NCBI RefSeq assembly: GCF_004571025.1
Contig: NZ_SPQT01000003.1
Span: forward strand, 186,001-250,000
DNA length: 64,000 nucleotides
From: Bradyrhizobium niftali
Lineage (GTDB): Bacteria; Pseudomonadota; Alphaproteobacteria; Rhizobiales; Xanthobacteraceae
Direction of reading: 5' to 3'
The translations under genes were made by a program, and so were the position numbers. Below are positions 45,627-53,459 of the stretch, in pieces. The notes beneath the pieces were generated by a model. The model did not search any database. It was given only the letters and a program-made list of their open reading frames with translations, and was not told the DNA's origin. The number at the start of each line of letters is the position of its first letter. Positions within the stretch are counted from its first letter, which is position 1.

Positions 45627-45672
45627 TTGACGGCGCGTCAATTTGTCCATTTTCCGATTGACGGCACGTGAA
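45627..45672. promoter_or_regulatory. two direct copies of a 15-bp dyad upstream of the TRAP operon
   Basis: TTGACGGCGCGTCAA (45627-45641) is a perfect dyad; TTGACGGCACGTGAA (45658-45672) is a near copy. They lie 31 bases apart, three helical turns, so two dimers could bind on the same face. They sit 217-262 bases before the dctQ start and 30 bases after the moaA stop. Suggests an operator for an unidentified regulator. Confidence 0.45.
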
Positions 45673-45888
45673 GCCACTGATTTGGTGCGACCGCCTTTGC
45701 TTGCCCGGCAACATAAGCCGGCCCGCCCGTTGGCGGTCGCGGTCAAGACGGCAAGGCACGAGGGGAGGACTGACGCCGCAATCGCTCCGGAATGCAATCC
45801 GTGCGGTCGTGTGCATCTTGCACGCGAGCCGAGCGATGTGTGCTGAAGCCTCCCGTGAAGTGTTAGGCCGCGACGGAGAGAAAGTAAG

Positions 45889-46428
45889 ATGCGTCCATTG
45901 CTGGCGCTCAGCAACGCCATCGACGCCCTCAACGAAAAGATTGGGTACGTCTGTAACCTGCTCGTGCTCCTGGCGTGCCTGGTCAGCGCGGCCAACGCCA
46001 TGATCCGCTACGCCTTCAACGACTCGTCGAACGGCTGGCTGGAGCTGCAATGGTACATGTTCGCCATCCTCGTGATGTTCGGCTCGGCCTACACCTTCAA
46101 GCGCAATGAGCATGTGCGGGTCGAGATCTTCTACCTGACCCTGTCCGAGCGGGGCCAGCTCTGGCTCGACATGATCGGCACGCTGTTCTTCCTGATCCCC
46201 TCCTGTCTCCTGCTCGCCTATCTGTCCTGGCCGTTCTTCATGCAGGCCTATAGCGTCGGCGAGACGTCGGCCAATGCCGGCGGCCTGATCCGCTGGCCGA
46301 TCAAGTTCGTGATCCCCGCCGGCTTCGTGATGCTGGCGCTCCAGGGAGTTTCCGAAGTCATCAAGCGTATCGCGGCTCTCCAGGGCTATGTGACGATCGA
46401 CGCCAAGTACGAGAGGCCGACCCAATGA
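45889..46428 (+). CDS. dctQ: TRAP transporter small permease
   Basis: 179 residues with four helices (about 20-40, 50-70, 90-115, 145-165). NDSSNGWLELQWYMFAILVMFGSAYTFKRNEHVRVEIFY is the DctQ-family core. It works with a large permease and an extracytoplasmic binding protein to bring in organic acids using an ion gradient. Its stop overlaps the dctM start by four bases (ATGA). Confidence 0.9.
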   Translation: MRPLLALSNAIDALNEKIGYVCNLLVLLACLVSAANAMIRYAFNDSSNGWLELQWYMFAILVMFGSAYTFKRNEHVRVEIFYLTLSERGQLWLDMIGTLFFLIPSCLLLAYLSWPFFMQAYSVGETSANAGGLIRWPIKFVIPAGFVMLALQGVSEVIKRIAALQGYVTIDAKYERPTQ

Positions 46429-48026
46429 TTACGCTGGAGATGATGCCGCCGTTGATGTTCGGCGGCCTGGTTCTGGCGATGCTGATCGGCTTCCCCGTCG
46501 CGTTCACGCTGGCGGCCGTCGGCCTTTCCTTCGGCTTCCTCGCCATCCATCTCGGCTTCTTCGATCTCAACTTCCTCCAGGCGATTCCCGGCCGCGTGTT
46601 CGGCAGCGTGCTCTCCAACGAGCTCCTGCTCGCGATCCCGTTCTTCACCTTCATGGGCGCCATATTGGAGAGATGCGGGCTGGCTGAGGACATGCTGGAT
46701 TCGATGGGCCAGCTGTTCGGCCCGATCCGCGGTGGTCTCGGCTATTCCGTCATCATCGTCGGTTTCATCCTCGGCGCCATCACCGGCACGGTGGCGGCGC
46801 AGGTGATCGCCATGGCGCTGATCTCGATGCCGGTGATGATCCGCTACGGCTACAACATGCGCTACATCACCGGCGTGCTCGCGGCCTCCGGCACGATCAC
46901 GCAGCTGGTGCCGCCCTCGCTGGTGCTGATCGTGCTCGCCGACCAGCTCGGCAAGTCGGTCGGCGACATGTATCTCGGCGCCTGGGGCCCCTCGGTGTTC
47001 CAGATCATGCTGTTCGCCGGCTACACTTTCATCCTCGGCCTGATCAAACCGGGCCACGTGCCGCCGGTGCCGAAGGACGCGCGCACGTTGACCGGCTGGC
47101 CGCTGTGGAAGAAGTGCCTGATGGGCATCATCCCCTCGGCCGTGCTGATCTTCGTCGTGCTCGGCACCATGATGATGGGCCTTGCCACGCCGACCGAAGC
47201 CGGCGCGATGGGTGCCGTCGGCGCCATCGTGCTCGCCGCGATCCACCACAAGGACTTCACCTCGACCGACCGCAAGATCCTGATCCTCGGTGTGATCGCT
47301 GCCGGCATCGGCACCATCATCGCGATGCTGTACAGCGAGAATCTGATCTTCAAGCTCGCCTTCGCCCTTACCTATCTGGCGGTGGCGTGGATCTGCATCC
47401 GGGCCGCGCGCATCCCCGACCTGCGCGACCTGATCACGCAGGGCTACCAGTCCACCATGCGCCTCACCTGCATGGTCACCTTCATCCTGATCGGCTCGAC
47501 CTGCTTTTCCGTGGTGTTCCTCGGCGTATCCGGCGGCGTCTGGCTCGAGCACCTCCTGACCTCACTGCCCGGCGGCGTCTGGGGCTTCCTGATCTTCATC
47601 AACCTCTTCATCTTCTTCCTGGCCTTCTTCCTCGACTTCTTCGAGATCGCCTTCATCATCCTGCCGATGATCGCGCCGATCGCGCAGAAGATCCTCGCCC
47701 CCGTGGTGGGACCGGACGCGGCGCTGATCTGGTTCGGCGTGATGCTCTGCGTGAACATGCAGACCTCGTTCCTGCATCCGCCCTTCGGCTTTGCGTTGTT
47801 CTACCTGCGCGGCGTGGCGCCGAAGGAAGTGAAGAGCTCCGACATCTACTGGGGCGCGATGCCCTGGATCGGCCTCCAGCTGATCATGGTGATGCTCGTG
47901 ATCATCTTCCCGGTCACCGTGACGGGCCTGCTTGACAAGCCCCTCAACGTCGATCTCGACAAGGTCAAGATCGAGGTGCCGCAGATCGAGCTGCCACCGC
48001 TGGATCTCGGACCGCCGCAGAAGTAG
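46425..48026 (+). CDS. dctM: TRAP transporter large permease
   Basis: 533 residues, about twelve to fourteen helices, longer than the usual 430. GLVLAMLIGFPVAFTLAAVGLSFGFLAI, AITGTVAAQVIAMALISMPVMIRYGYNMRYITGVLAASGTITQLVPPSLVLIVLAD and TATPTEAGAMGAVGA-like motifs are the family's. A long loop with YQSTMRLTCMVTFILIGS is typical of the longer mannitol/chloroaromatic or keto-acid subgroup. Its binding-protein partner is not adjacent; candidates are at 49994-51082 and 61676-62767. Confidence 0.92.
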   Translation: MITLEMMPPLMFGGLVLAMLIGFPVAFTLAAVGLSFGFLAIHLGFFDLNFLQAIPGRVFGSVLSNELLLAIPFFTFMGAILERCGLAEDMLDSMGQLFGPIRGGLGYSVIIVGFILGAITGTVAAQVIAMALISMPVMIRYGYNMRYITGVLAASGTITQLVPPSLVLIVLADQLGKSVGDMYLGAWGPSVFQIMLFAGYTFILGLIKPGHVPPVPKDARTLTGWPLWKKCLMGIIPSAVLIFVVLGTMMMGLATPTEAGAMGAVGAIVLAAIHHKDFTSTDRKILILGVIAAGIGTIIAMLYSENLIFKLAFALTYLAVAWICIRAARIPDLRDLITQGYQSTMRLTCMVTFILIGSTCFSVVFLGVSGGVWLEHLLTSLPGGVWGFLIFINLFIFFLAFFLDFFEIAFIILPMIAPIAQKILAPVVGPDAALIWFGVMLCVNMQTSFLHPPFGFALFYLRGVAPKEVKSSDIYWGAMPWIGLQLIMVMLVIIFPVTVTGLLDKPLNVDLDKVKIEVPQIELPPLDLGPPQK

Positions 48027-48147
48027 CGGCCATAACCATCGCCGTCGTGTTCCGCTTCGGCGGTTCATGACGCGCGCGTCCGCGCACGTGACACGCGCCG
48101 CGAACACGGGCATACCGGGCCATCCTCCAACTGATGGACCGCCGCGT

Positions 48148-49434
48148 ATGTCCCGATCGCTCCCTGCTCCGCCCCTCACTCCCTTGATCGCATCGCTCTG
48201 GTTGGCATGTGCCGCAACGTTTGCGCATGCGGAACCGATGACCGATGTCCAGGCATTGGCGCAAAAGGAGCAGCAGCCGCTGCTCGACACGCTGCGCGAT
48301 CTCGTCGGCATCGAATCTGGCAGCAAGGACATCGACGGCCTGAACCAGATCGCCGAGCGCGTTGCCGGCCAGCTCAAGCAGCTCGGCGGCACGGTGGAGA
48401 TTTTGCACCCCACCGACATCTATCGCCTCGACGACACGCCCGAGACAATCGGCCCGGCCGTGCACGCCGTGTTCAAGGGCACCGGCAGCAAGAAGATCAT
48501 GCTGATCGCCCACATGGACACGGTGTACCTGAAGGGCATGCTGAAGGACCAACCGTTCCGCGTCGACGGCGACAAGGCCTACGGCCTCGGCATTGCCGAC
48601 GACAAGCAGGGCGTCGCGCTCATTCTCCATACCGTGGCGATGCTCCAGAAACTCAACTTCAAGGATTACGGCACGCTCACGGTGCTCACCAATGGGGACG
48701 AGGAGATCTCCTCGCCCGGCTGGCGCAGCACCATCACCAAATTCGCCGCGGACCAGGACGCGGTGTTCTCGTTCGAAGGCGGCGGCACCGACGGCACGCT
48801 GCGCCTCGCCACCAGCGGCATCGGCTCGGCCTATCTCACGGTGCAGGGCAAGTCCTCGCATGCGGGCGCGCGGCCCGAGGGCGGCGTCAACGCGCTGTAC
48901 GAGCTCTCGCACCAGGTGCTGCAGATGAAGGACCTGTCCAAACCCGAGCAGGGCCTGAAGCTGAACTGGACGGTCTCCAAGGCCGGCACCAACCGCAACG
49001 TCATCCCGGCCGACGCCGCGGCCCAGGCCGATGCGCGTGCGCTCAAGGTCGCCGATTTCGACGAGTTGCAGAAAGCACTGCAGGAGAAGATCAAGAATCG
49101 CCTGCTGCCCGACTCCAGGGTCGAGCTGAAATTCGAGGTGCGTCGTCCGCCGCTGGAAGCCAACGACGCCTCACGCCGCGTCGCGGCCTACGGCAAGACG
49201 ATCTATGGGGAGATCGGACTGTCCCTCAAGGTCGACGAGAAGGCGACCGGCGGGGGCACCGACGCCGCGTTTGCCGCGCTCAAGACCAGCGGAGCCGTGG
49301 TGGAGGGCATGGGCCTGTCGGGCTTCGGCGCGCACTCCAACGATGCCGAATATGTGCAGATCAACAGCATCGTGCCGCGGCTTTATCTGGCCACGCGCAT
49401 GATCATGGACCTGTCCACGGGCAAGCTGAAATAA
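48148..49434 (+). CDS. secreted M20-family carboxypeptidase (CPG2-like)
   Basis: 428 residues. Signal peptide MSRSLPAPPLTPLIASLWLA...AHA; metal site motifs HMDTVY (His, Asp), GLGIADDKQGVA (bridging Asp), NGDEEISSPG (Glu-Glu) and GFGAHSNDAEYV (His). The dimerisation insert with KSSHAGARPEGGVNALYEL is intact. CPG2-type enzymes release C-terminal glutamate from folate or peptides in the periplasm. The ATG at 48148 is chosen as it directly precedes the signal peptide. It follows dctM by 121 bases, so cotranscription and scavenging of the released acid are conceivable. Confidence 0.88.
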   Translation: MSRSLPAPPLTPLIASLWLACAATFAHAEPMTDVQALAQKEQQPLLDTLRDLVGIESGSKDIDGLNQIAERVAGQLKQLGGTVEILHPTDIYRLDDTPETIGPAVHAVFKGTGSKKIMLIAHMDTVYLKGMLKDQPFRVDGDKAYGLGIADDKQGVALILHTVAMLQKLNFKDYGTLTVLTNGDEEISSPGWRSTITKFAADQDAVFSFEGGGTDGTLRLATSGIGSAYLTVQGKSSHAGARPEGGVNALYELSHQVLQMKDLSKPEQGLKLNWTVSKAGTNRNVIPADAAAQADARALKVADFDELQKALQEKIKNRLLPDSRVELKFEVRRPPLEANDASRRVAAYGKTIYGEIGLSLKVDEKATGGGTDAAFAALKTSGAVVEGMGLSGFGAHSNDAEYVQINSIVPRLYLATRMIMDLSTGKLK

Positions 49435-49571
49435 CGGCCGGATGCCAAACCCGAGCCCACCGCCGGTGAACGCCTGATCCCGATGATATGGATCAGTTAC
49501 TATCCAGGACTTGTTTGCTAATTTGCCGGATATGGGCAAAATTTCTGTTCCGGGACGGAAGGACGAGCTTC

Positions 49572-49808
49572 ATGAGCAGGCCGGTCAAGACTGAAGGCGA
49601 ACTGATCGCAATGGCGAGGGCGGAATTGAAGGTTCACGCCGACTGCCCCGATGGAATGGCGATTTCCATCGTTCGCGATGGCGACTCCTGGGAGTTTCGA
49701 GCCAGTGCGGATCAGGCCATTTCCGATCGGCCCGGCTATCCCGAGTGTGTCGCCATGCTGGTCCAGATCGGCGATCACCTCAGCAAGCAGTACGACGTCG
49801 GGGATTAG
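49572..49808 (+). CDS. 78-residue conserved hypothetical protein
   Basis: MSRPVKTEGELIAMARAELK, then MAISIVRDGDSWEFRASADQ and a C-terminal CVAMLVQIGDHLSKQYDVG. AAGGA lies nine bases ahead. Alpha/beta layout with a Trp; no family named. Convergent with the TRAP binding-protein gene. Confidence 0.65.
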   Translation: MSRPVKTEGELIAMARAELKVHADCPDGMAISIVRDGDSWEFRASADQAISDRPGYPECVAMLVQIGDHLSKQYDVGD

Positions 49809-49941
49809 ACCGACCTCGGGCTTCGAACACGCGCGTCGCGATTTCACGACACGTATTCGATCACCATCGTCAGACCAACTGCGACGCCATCACGACAAGC
49901 AACGGAACTGCCGTTTCAAGGAACGGCAGCGCGCTTCGACA

Positions 49942-49975
49942 GCAGCGCCCCGAAGCCGTCGCTTCGGGGCGCTGC
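49942..49975. terminator. 15-bp perfect hairpin between convergent genes
   Basis: GCAGCGCCCCGAAGC / GCTTCGGGGCGCTGC with a CGTC loop. Eighteen bases past the stop at 49994 on the minus strand; no T-tract on either side. Could end both transcripts or protect 3' ends. Confidence 0.6.
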
Positions 49976-49993
49976 GCGCGACAGATGGCGCGA

Positions 49994-51082
49994 TCAGCTC
50001 TGCGACCGCCGCGCCATGAAGATGTCGTAGCCGACCTCGGCGACCTGGAACCAGGCGTAACCATCGCCGGTGAACTTGGCGAGAGAGTCGTGGACCTTCT
50101 TGAAGTTGGCGTTGGTCGCACCGACTTCGGCGTGCAGCTCCTTGGCGGCCTTGTAGCAGGCCTCCATGATCGGCGGCGAGAAGGCGTGCAGCTTGGCGCC
50201 GCCCGCGAGCAGCTTCTTCAATGCGAGCGGATTGGCTGTGTCGTAGCGTGCCATCATGTAGTTGTTGGCGTAATGGCCCGCCTGCTCCAGCACGCTCTGG
50301 TAATATTTCGGCAGCGCATTCCATTTGTCGAGATTGACGAAGGCGAGCAGCATCGGACCGCCCTCCCACCAGCCGGGATAGTAGTAGTGCGGCGCGATCT
50401 TGTAGAAGCCCAGCTTCTCGTCGTCATAGGGGCCGACCCATTCGGCGGCGTCGATGGTGCCCTTCTCCAGCGCCGGATAGATGTCGCCGCCGGCGAGCTG
50501 CTGCGGCACCACGCCGAGCTTCTGGAGCACGCGACCGGCAAAGCCGCCGATGCGGAATTTCATGCCCTTGAGATCCTCGGGCGTGTTGACCTCTTTCCTG
50601 AACCAGCCGCCCATCTGGCAGCCGGTGTTGCCCGCAAGCAGCGAGACGACGTTGTAGCTCTTGTAGAACTCGTTGAGGACTTCGCGCCCGCCACCCTGCA
50701 TGTACCAGGCCTGGTTGATGCGCATGTTGGGACCGAACGGCACGGCCGAGCCGAAGGTGAAGGTCGGGTCCTTGCCGAAATAATAGTAGGACGCGGTGTG
50801 GCCGATTTCGCAGGTGGCGTTCTGGACGGCGTCGAGCACCTGGAGGCCCGGCACGATCTCGCCGGCCGCGAAGATCTGGATCTGGAATTTATTGTCGGTC
50901 GCCTCGGCGACCATCTTGCACATCATCTCGGCGCCGCCAAAGAGCGTGTCGAGCGATTTAGGCCAGCTCGTCGGCATGCGCCATTTGATTTCCGGCATCG
51001 ACTGCGCGATCGCGGGAGCCGCGAGCGTGGCGGCGCCGGCCGCACCAAGTCCTGTGATCTTGATGAAGTCTCTTCTTTTCAT
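49994..51082 (-). CDS. dctP: TRAP transporter substrate-binding protein (copy 1)
   Basis: 362 residues with a twin-arginine signal (MKRRDFIKITGLGAAGAATL...AAPAIAQS). DctP/FcbT-type fold: [76 protein letters not shown]. These bind organic acids in the periplasm; the RIGGFAG-type ligand loop fits alpha-keto acids, as in TakP. It follows the two-component genes on the same strand (151-base gap) and ends at a strong hairpin. Paralogous to the gene at 61676-62767. Start at 51082 is fixed by the Tat signal. Confidence 0.9.
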   Translation of the reverse strand: MKRRDFIKITGLGAAGAATLAAPAIAQSMPEIKWRMPTSWPKSLDTLFGGAEMMCKMVAEATDNKFQIQIFAAGEIVPGLQVLDAVQNATCEIGHTASYYYFGKDPTFTFGSAVPFGPNMRINQAWYMQGGGREVLNEFYKSYNVVSLLAGNTGCQMGGWFRKEVNTPEDLKGMKFRIGGFAGRVLQKLGVVPQQLAGGDIYPALEKGTIDAAEWVGPYDDEKLGFYKIAPHYYYPGWWEGGPMLLAFVNLDKWNALPKYYQSVLEQAGHYANNYMMARYDTANPLALKKLLAGGAKLHAFSPPIMEACYKAAKELHAEVGATNANFKKVHDSLAKFTGDGYAWFQVAEVGYDIFMARRSQS

Positions 51083-51233
51083 GATTTCCTGCCCTGATGG
51101 ATCGTGATTCTGGGCCTTCTTGCCGAGGCTTGGACGCCAGCATGGAACATTGCGGCGCCGATTTCCATCCGGATCAGGGGGCGGGAGAGGAAATGGCGGG
51201 CCTTGCCGCCATTTCAATCCTACGACTTTAGGC

Positions 51234-52592
51234 TCAGACGGCGGCTTGCGTCATGTCCGCCAGCCTGAAGCGCAGCGTGAACTCCGCGCCGCCGCCGGGA
51301 AGATTCTCCACCGCAACCGTCGCGTCATGATCGGCCGCCACGCCGCGCACGATCGACAGGCCCAGGCCCGCGCCGTCGCTGCGCTGGCGGTCGGCGCGCC
51401 AGAAACGCTGGAAGATCAGCTCGCGCTCGGCGTCCGCGATGCCGGGGCCGCAATCGCGCACGCGCACCACGCCGTCGTCGCCGACCTCGACGTCGACGGA
51501 CGTATCCTTTGCGGTGAACTTGATGGCGTTTTCGGCGAGATTGAAGATCGCGCGCTGGAGCATCTCGGAATTGCCGTGGACCAGTACCGGCGCATCGGTG
51601 CCCTTGAGTGCGATGTCCTTGTGCTGGGCGAGCGCGAACGGCGCGATCGCGCCGACCACCTCGGTGCAGACGGCGCGCAGATCGGCGGTCTCGCCGGGAT
51701 CGAGCACCAGCGTGTCGAGCTCGGCGATCTCCAGCAGCTGGGCGACGATGCGGCTCATGCCTTCGATGTCGGCATGCAGCGCCTGCCGCGCCGCGCCGTC
51801 GCCGAGCGTCTCGATCCGGGTGCGCAGGATCGCGAGCGGCGTTCGCAATTGATGCGCGGCGTCCGCGGTGAACTGGCGCTGCACGCGAAAGCCGTCCTCG
51901 AGGCGATCGAGCGCCTGGTTCACGGCGGTGACGAGCGGCATGATCTCGCGCGGGATCTGCTCCGTCGGCAGGCGGATGTCGGTGCGCGCCGGGCCGATAT
52001 TGCTGGCCTCCTCCGAGGCCTTCCATAGCGGCGCGACCGCGCGGCGGAAGATGATGATGTCGGTGGCGAGCAGGATCAGCAGGATCGGGATGGTGATCCA
52101 CCCGACCCGCCGGAAGAAGTTCGAGATGATGTCGTCGATGATGACGTCGCGATGCGAAAGATCCTCGGCGACGCGAATGCGCACCGTCCTGCCCTCGATC
52201 ACGCGGCTGACGCCGGCACCGGAAATCGTCTCGGACAAGCGTGGCGGGGCGGTATCACCGGTCTTTCGCCGCGACGAGAACAGCACGCGTCCGTCGGCAT
52301 CGCGAATGTCGTACTGGTAGCGGCCATAGGCTTCCGAATAGAGGCCCCTCAGACTGTCGGGCAGATTGAACGTCAACGTGCCGTCCGCCTGCGGGACGAT
52401 GCGCTCGGCGAGCACCTCGGCCTGGGCGCGCATGGCGTCGCGATGCAGCTGGTCGACCTCGGAGTTGAGCAGCCAGAACAGCACCAGCGGCAGGAAGATC
52501 GCAACCACCGCGACCGCGACGATGTGCAGGAACACGATGCGTGAGATCAGCGATTTGAACGTCGGCCTGGCGAATGACCGGGCGGCGGACAC
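51234..52592 (-). CDS. sensor histidine kinase (TctE/QseC-like)
   Basis: 452 residues. Two helices (about 15-40 and 165-185) frame a periplasmic sensor; HAMP-like linker; H-box FTADAAHQLRTPLAIL (His about 245); N-box NLAENAIKF; G1 DCGPGIAD; F-box; G2 GAGLGLSIVRG. It starts at GTG, one base past the regulator stop, with GGAGAAATAGC as ribosome-binding site. Likely senses an organic acid and regulates the binding-protein gene after it; not shown. Confidence 0.9.
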   Translation of the reverse strand: MSAARSFARPTFKSLISRIVFLHIVAVAVVAIFLPLVLFWLLNSEVDQLHRDAMRAQAEVLAERIVPQADGTLTFNLPDSLRGLYSEAYGRYQYDIRDADGRVLFSSRRKTGDTAPPRLSETISGAGVSRVIEGRTVRIRVAEDLSHRDVIIDDIISNFFRRVGWITIPILLILLATDIIIFRRAVAPLWKASEEASNIGPARTDIRLPTEQIPREIMPLVTAVNQALDRLEDGFRVQRQFTADAAHQLRTPLAILRTRIETLGDGAARQALHADIEGMSRIVAQLLEIAELDTLVLDPGETADLRAVCTEVVGAIAPFALAQHKDIALKGTDAPVLVHGNSEMLQRAIFNLAENAIKFTAKDTSVDVEVGDDGVVRVRDCGPGIADAERELIFQRFWRADRQRSDGAGLGLSIVRGVAADHDATVAVENLPGGGAEFTLRFRLADMTQAAV

Positions 52593-52593
52593 G

Positions 52594-53268
52594 CTATTTC
52601 TCCTCGGCCATGAGATAGCCGACGCCGCGGATGGTGTGGATCACGACCTTGGCGCCGTGTTCGCTGAGCTGCTTGCGCAGCCGCGAGACGTAGACCTCGA
52701 CGGCGTTGGAGGCGACTTCGCCCTCGAGGCCGAAGATGTGGTCCTCGACGTTCTTCTTCGGCACCACCCGCCCCTGCCGGCGCAGCAGGATCTCGAGCAC
52801 CGAGGCCTCCCGGGCGGAGATGATCCGCGGCTGGTCGTCGATGAATATCTGGCGGCTCTCGGTGTCGTAGACGAGGTTGGCCAAACGCAGCGAGCGGCCG
52901 AGCAGCTGGCCCGGCCGGCGCAGGATCGCCTCCAGCCGCGCCACCAGCTCCTCCATCGCGAACGGCTTTGCGAGATAGTCGTCGGCGCCGCTGCGCAGGC
53001 CGTTGACGCGGTCCTGCAAGCCGCCGCGCGCGGTCAGCACCAGGACCGGCAGCGGCTCCATCTGCCGGCGCAGCTCGCGCAGCACCGACAGGCCGTCGCC
53101 GTCGGGAAGGCCGAGGTCGAGGATCATCGCGGCATAGCTGACGCTGCCGACCGCCTCGCGCGCCTCGGCCGCGCTGCTCACGATGTCGCTCTCGTAGCCG
53201 GCCGCCGACAGCCCGCTGGCAACCAGCCGCGACAGCTCGGCATTGTCCTCGACGATCAGAAGGCGCAT
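52594..53268 (-). CDS. OmpR-family response regulator
   Basis: 224 residues. Receiver: MRLLIVEDNAELSRLVASGL, phosphorylation Asp in ILDLGLPDGDG, Lys in DDYLAKPFAMEEL. C-terminal winged helix: ISAREASVLEILLRRQG, NAVEVYVSRLRKQLSEHGAKV and IHTIRGVGYLMAE. Start 53268 fits the family; the 44-residue longer frame is not conserved. First gene of regulator-kinase-dctP. Its promoter is in the 191 bases shared with the end of the CHAT-hydrolase gene. Confidence 0.92.
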   Translation of the reverse strand: MRLLIVEDNAELSRLVASGLSAAGYESDIVSSAAEAREAVGSVSYAAMILDLGLPDGDGLSVLRELRRQMEPLPVLVLTARGGLQDRVNGLRSGADDYLAKPFAMEELVARLEAILRRPGQLLGRSLRLANLVYDTESRQIFIDDQPRIISAREASVLEILLRRQGRVVPKKNVEDHIFGLEGEVASNAVEVYVSRLRKQLSEHGAKVVIHTIRGVGYLMAEEK

Positions 53269-53459
53269 CGCATTTCCCGCCGGATGTTCCGGTGTCACAG
53301 CACGGCTCGCGCCGCATCCGTGCTCTCTTCCCCCATTCGTCCGGTTTCGGCCAGCGAAAAAGCGCCGGGCAGGCCGGCCTCCCGCCCCTGTCAGGTCCAT
53401 GTAAGCCGGTCCGGCGCGAGCTCGGGACGCAGAGGGCGACGGATGGATCCCGGCTCCGG

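Noticed and set aside
44478..46001. 507-codon minus-strand frame opposite moaA
   Set aside because: moaA has complete radical-SAM motifs; the opposite frame is Arg/His-rich without features.
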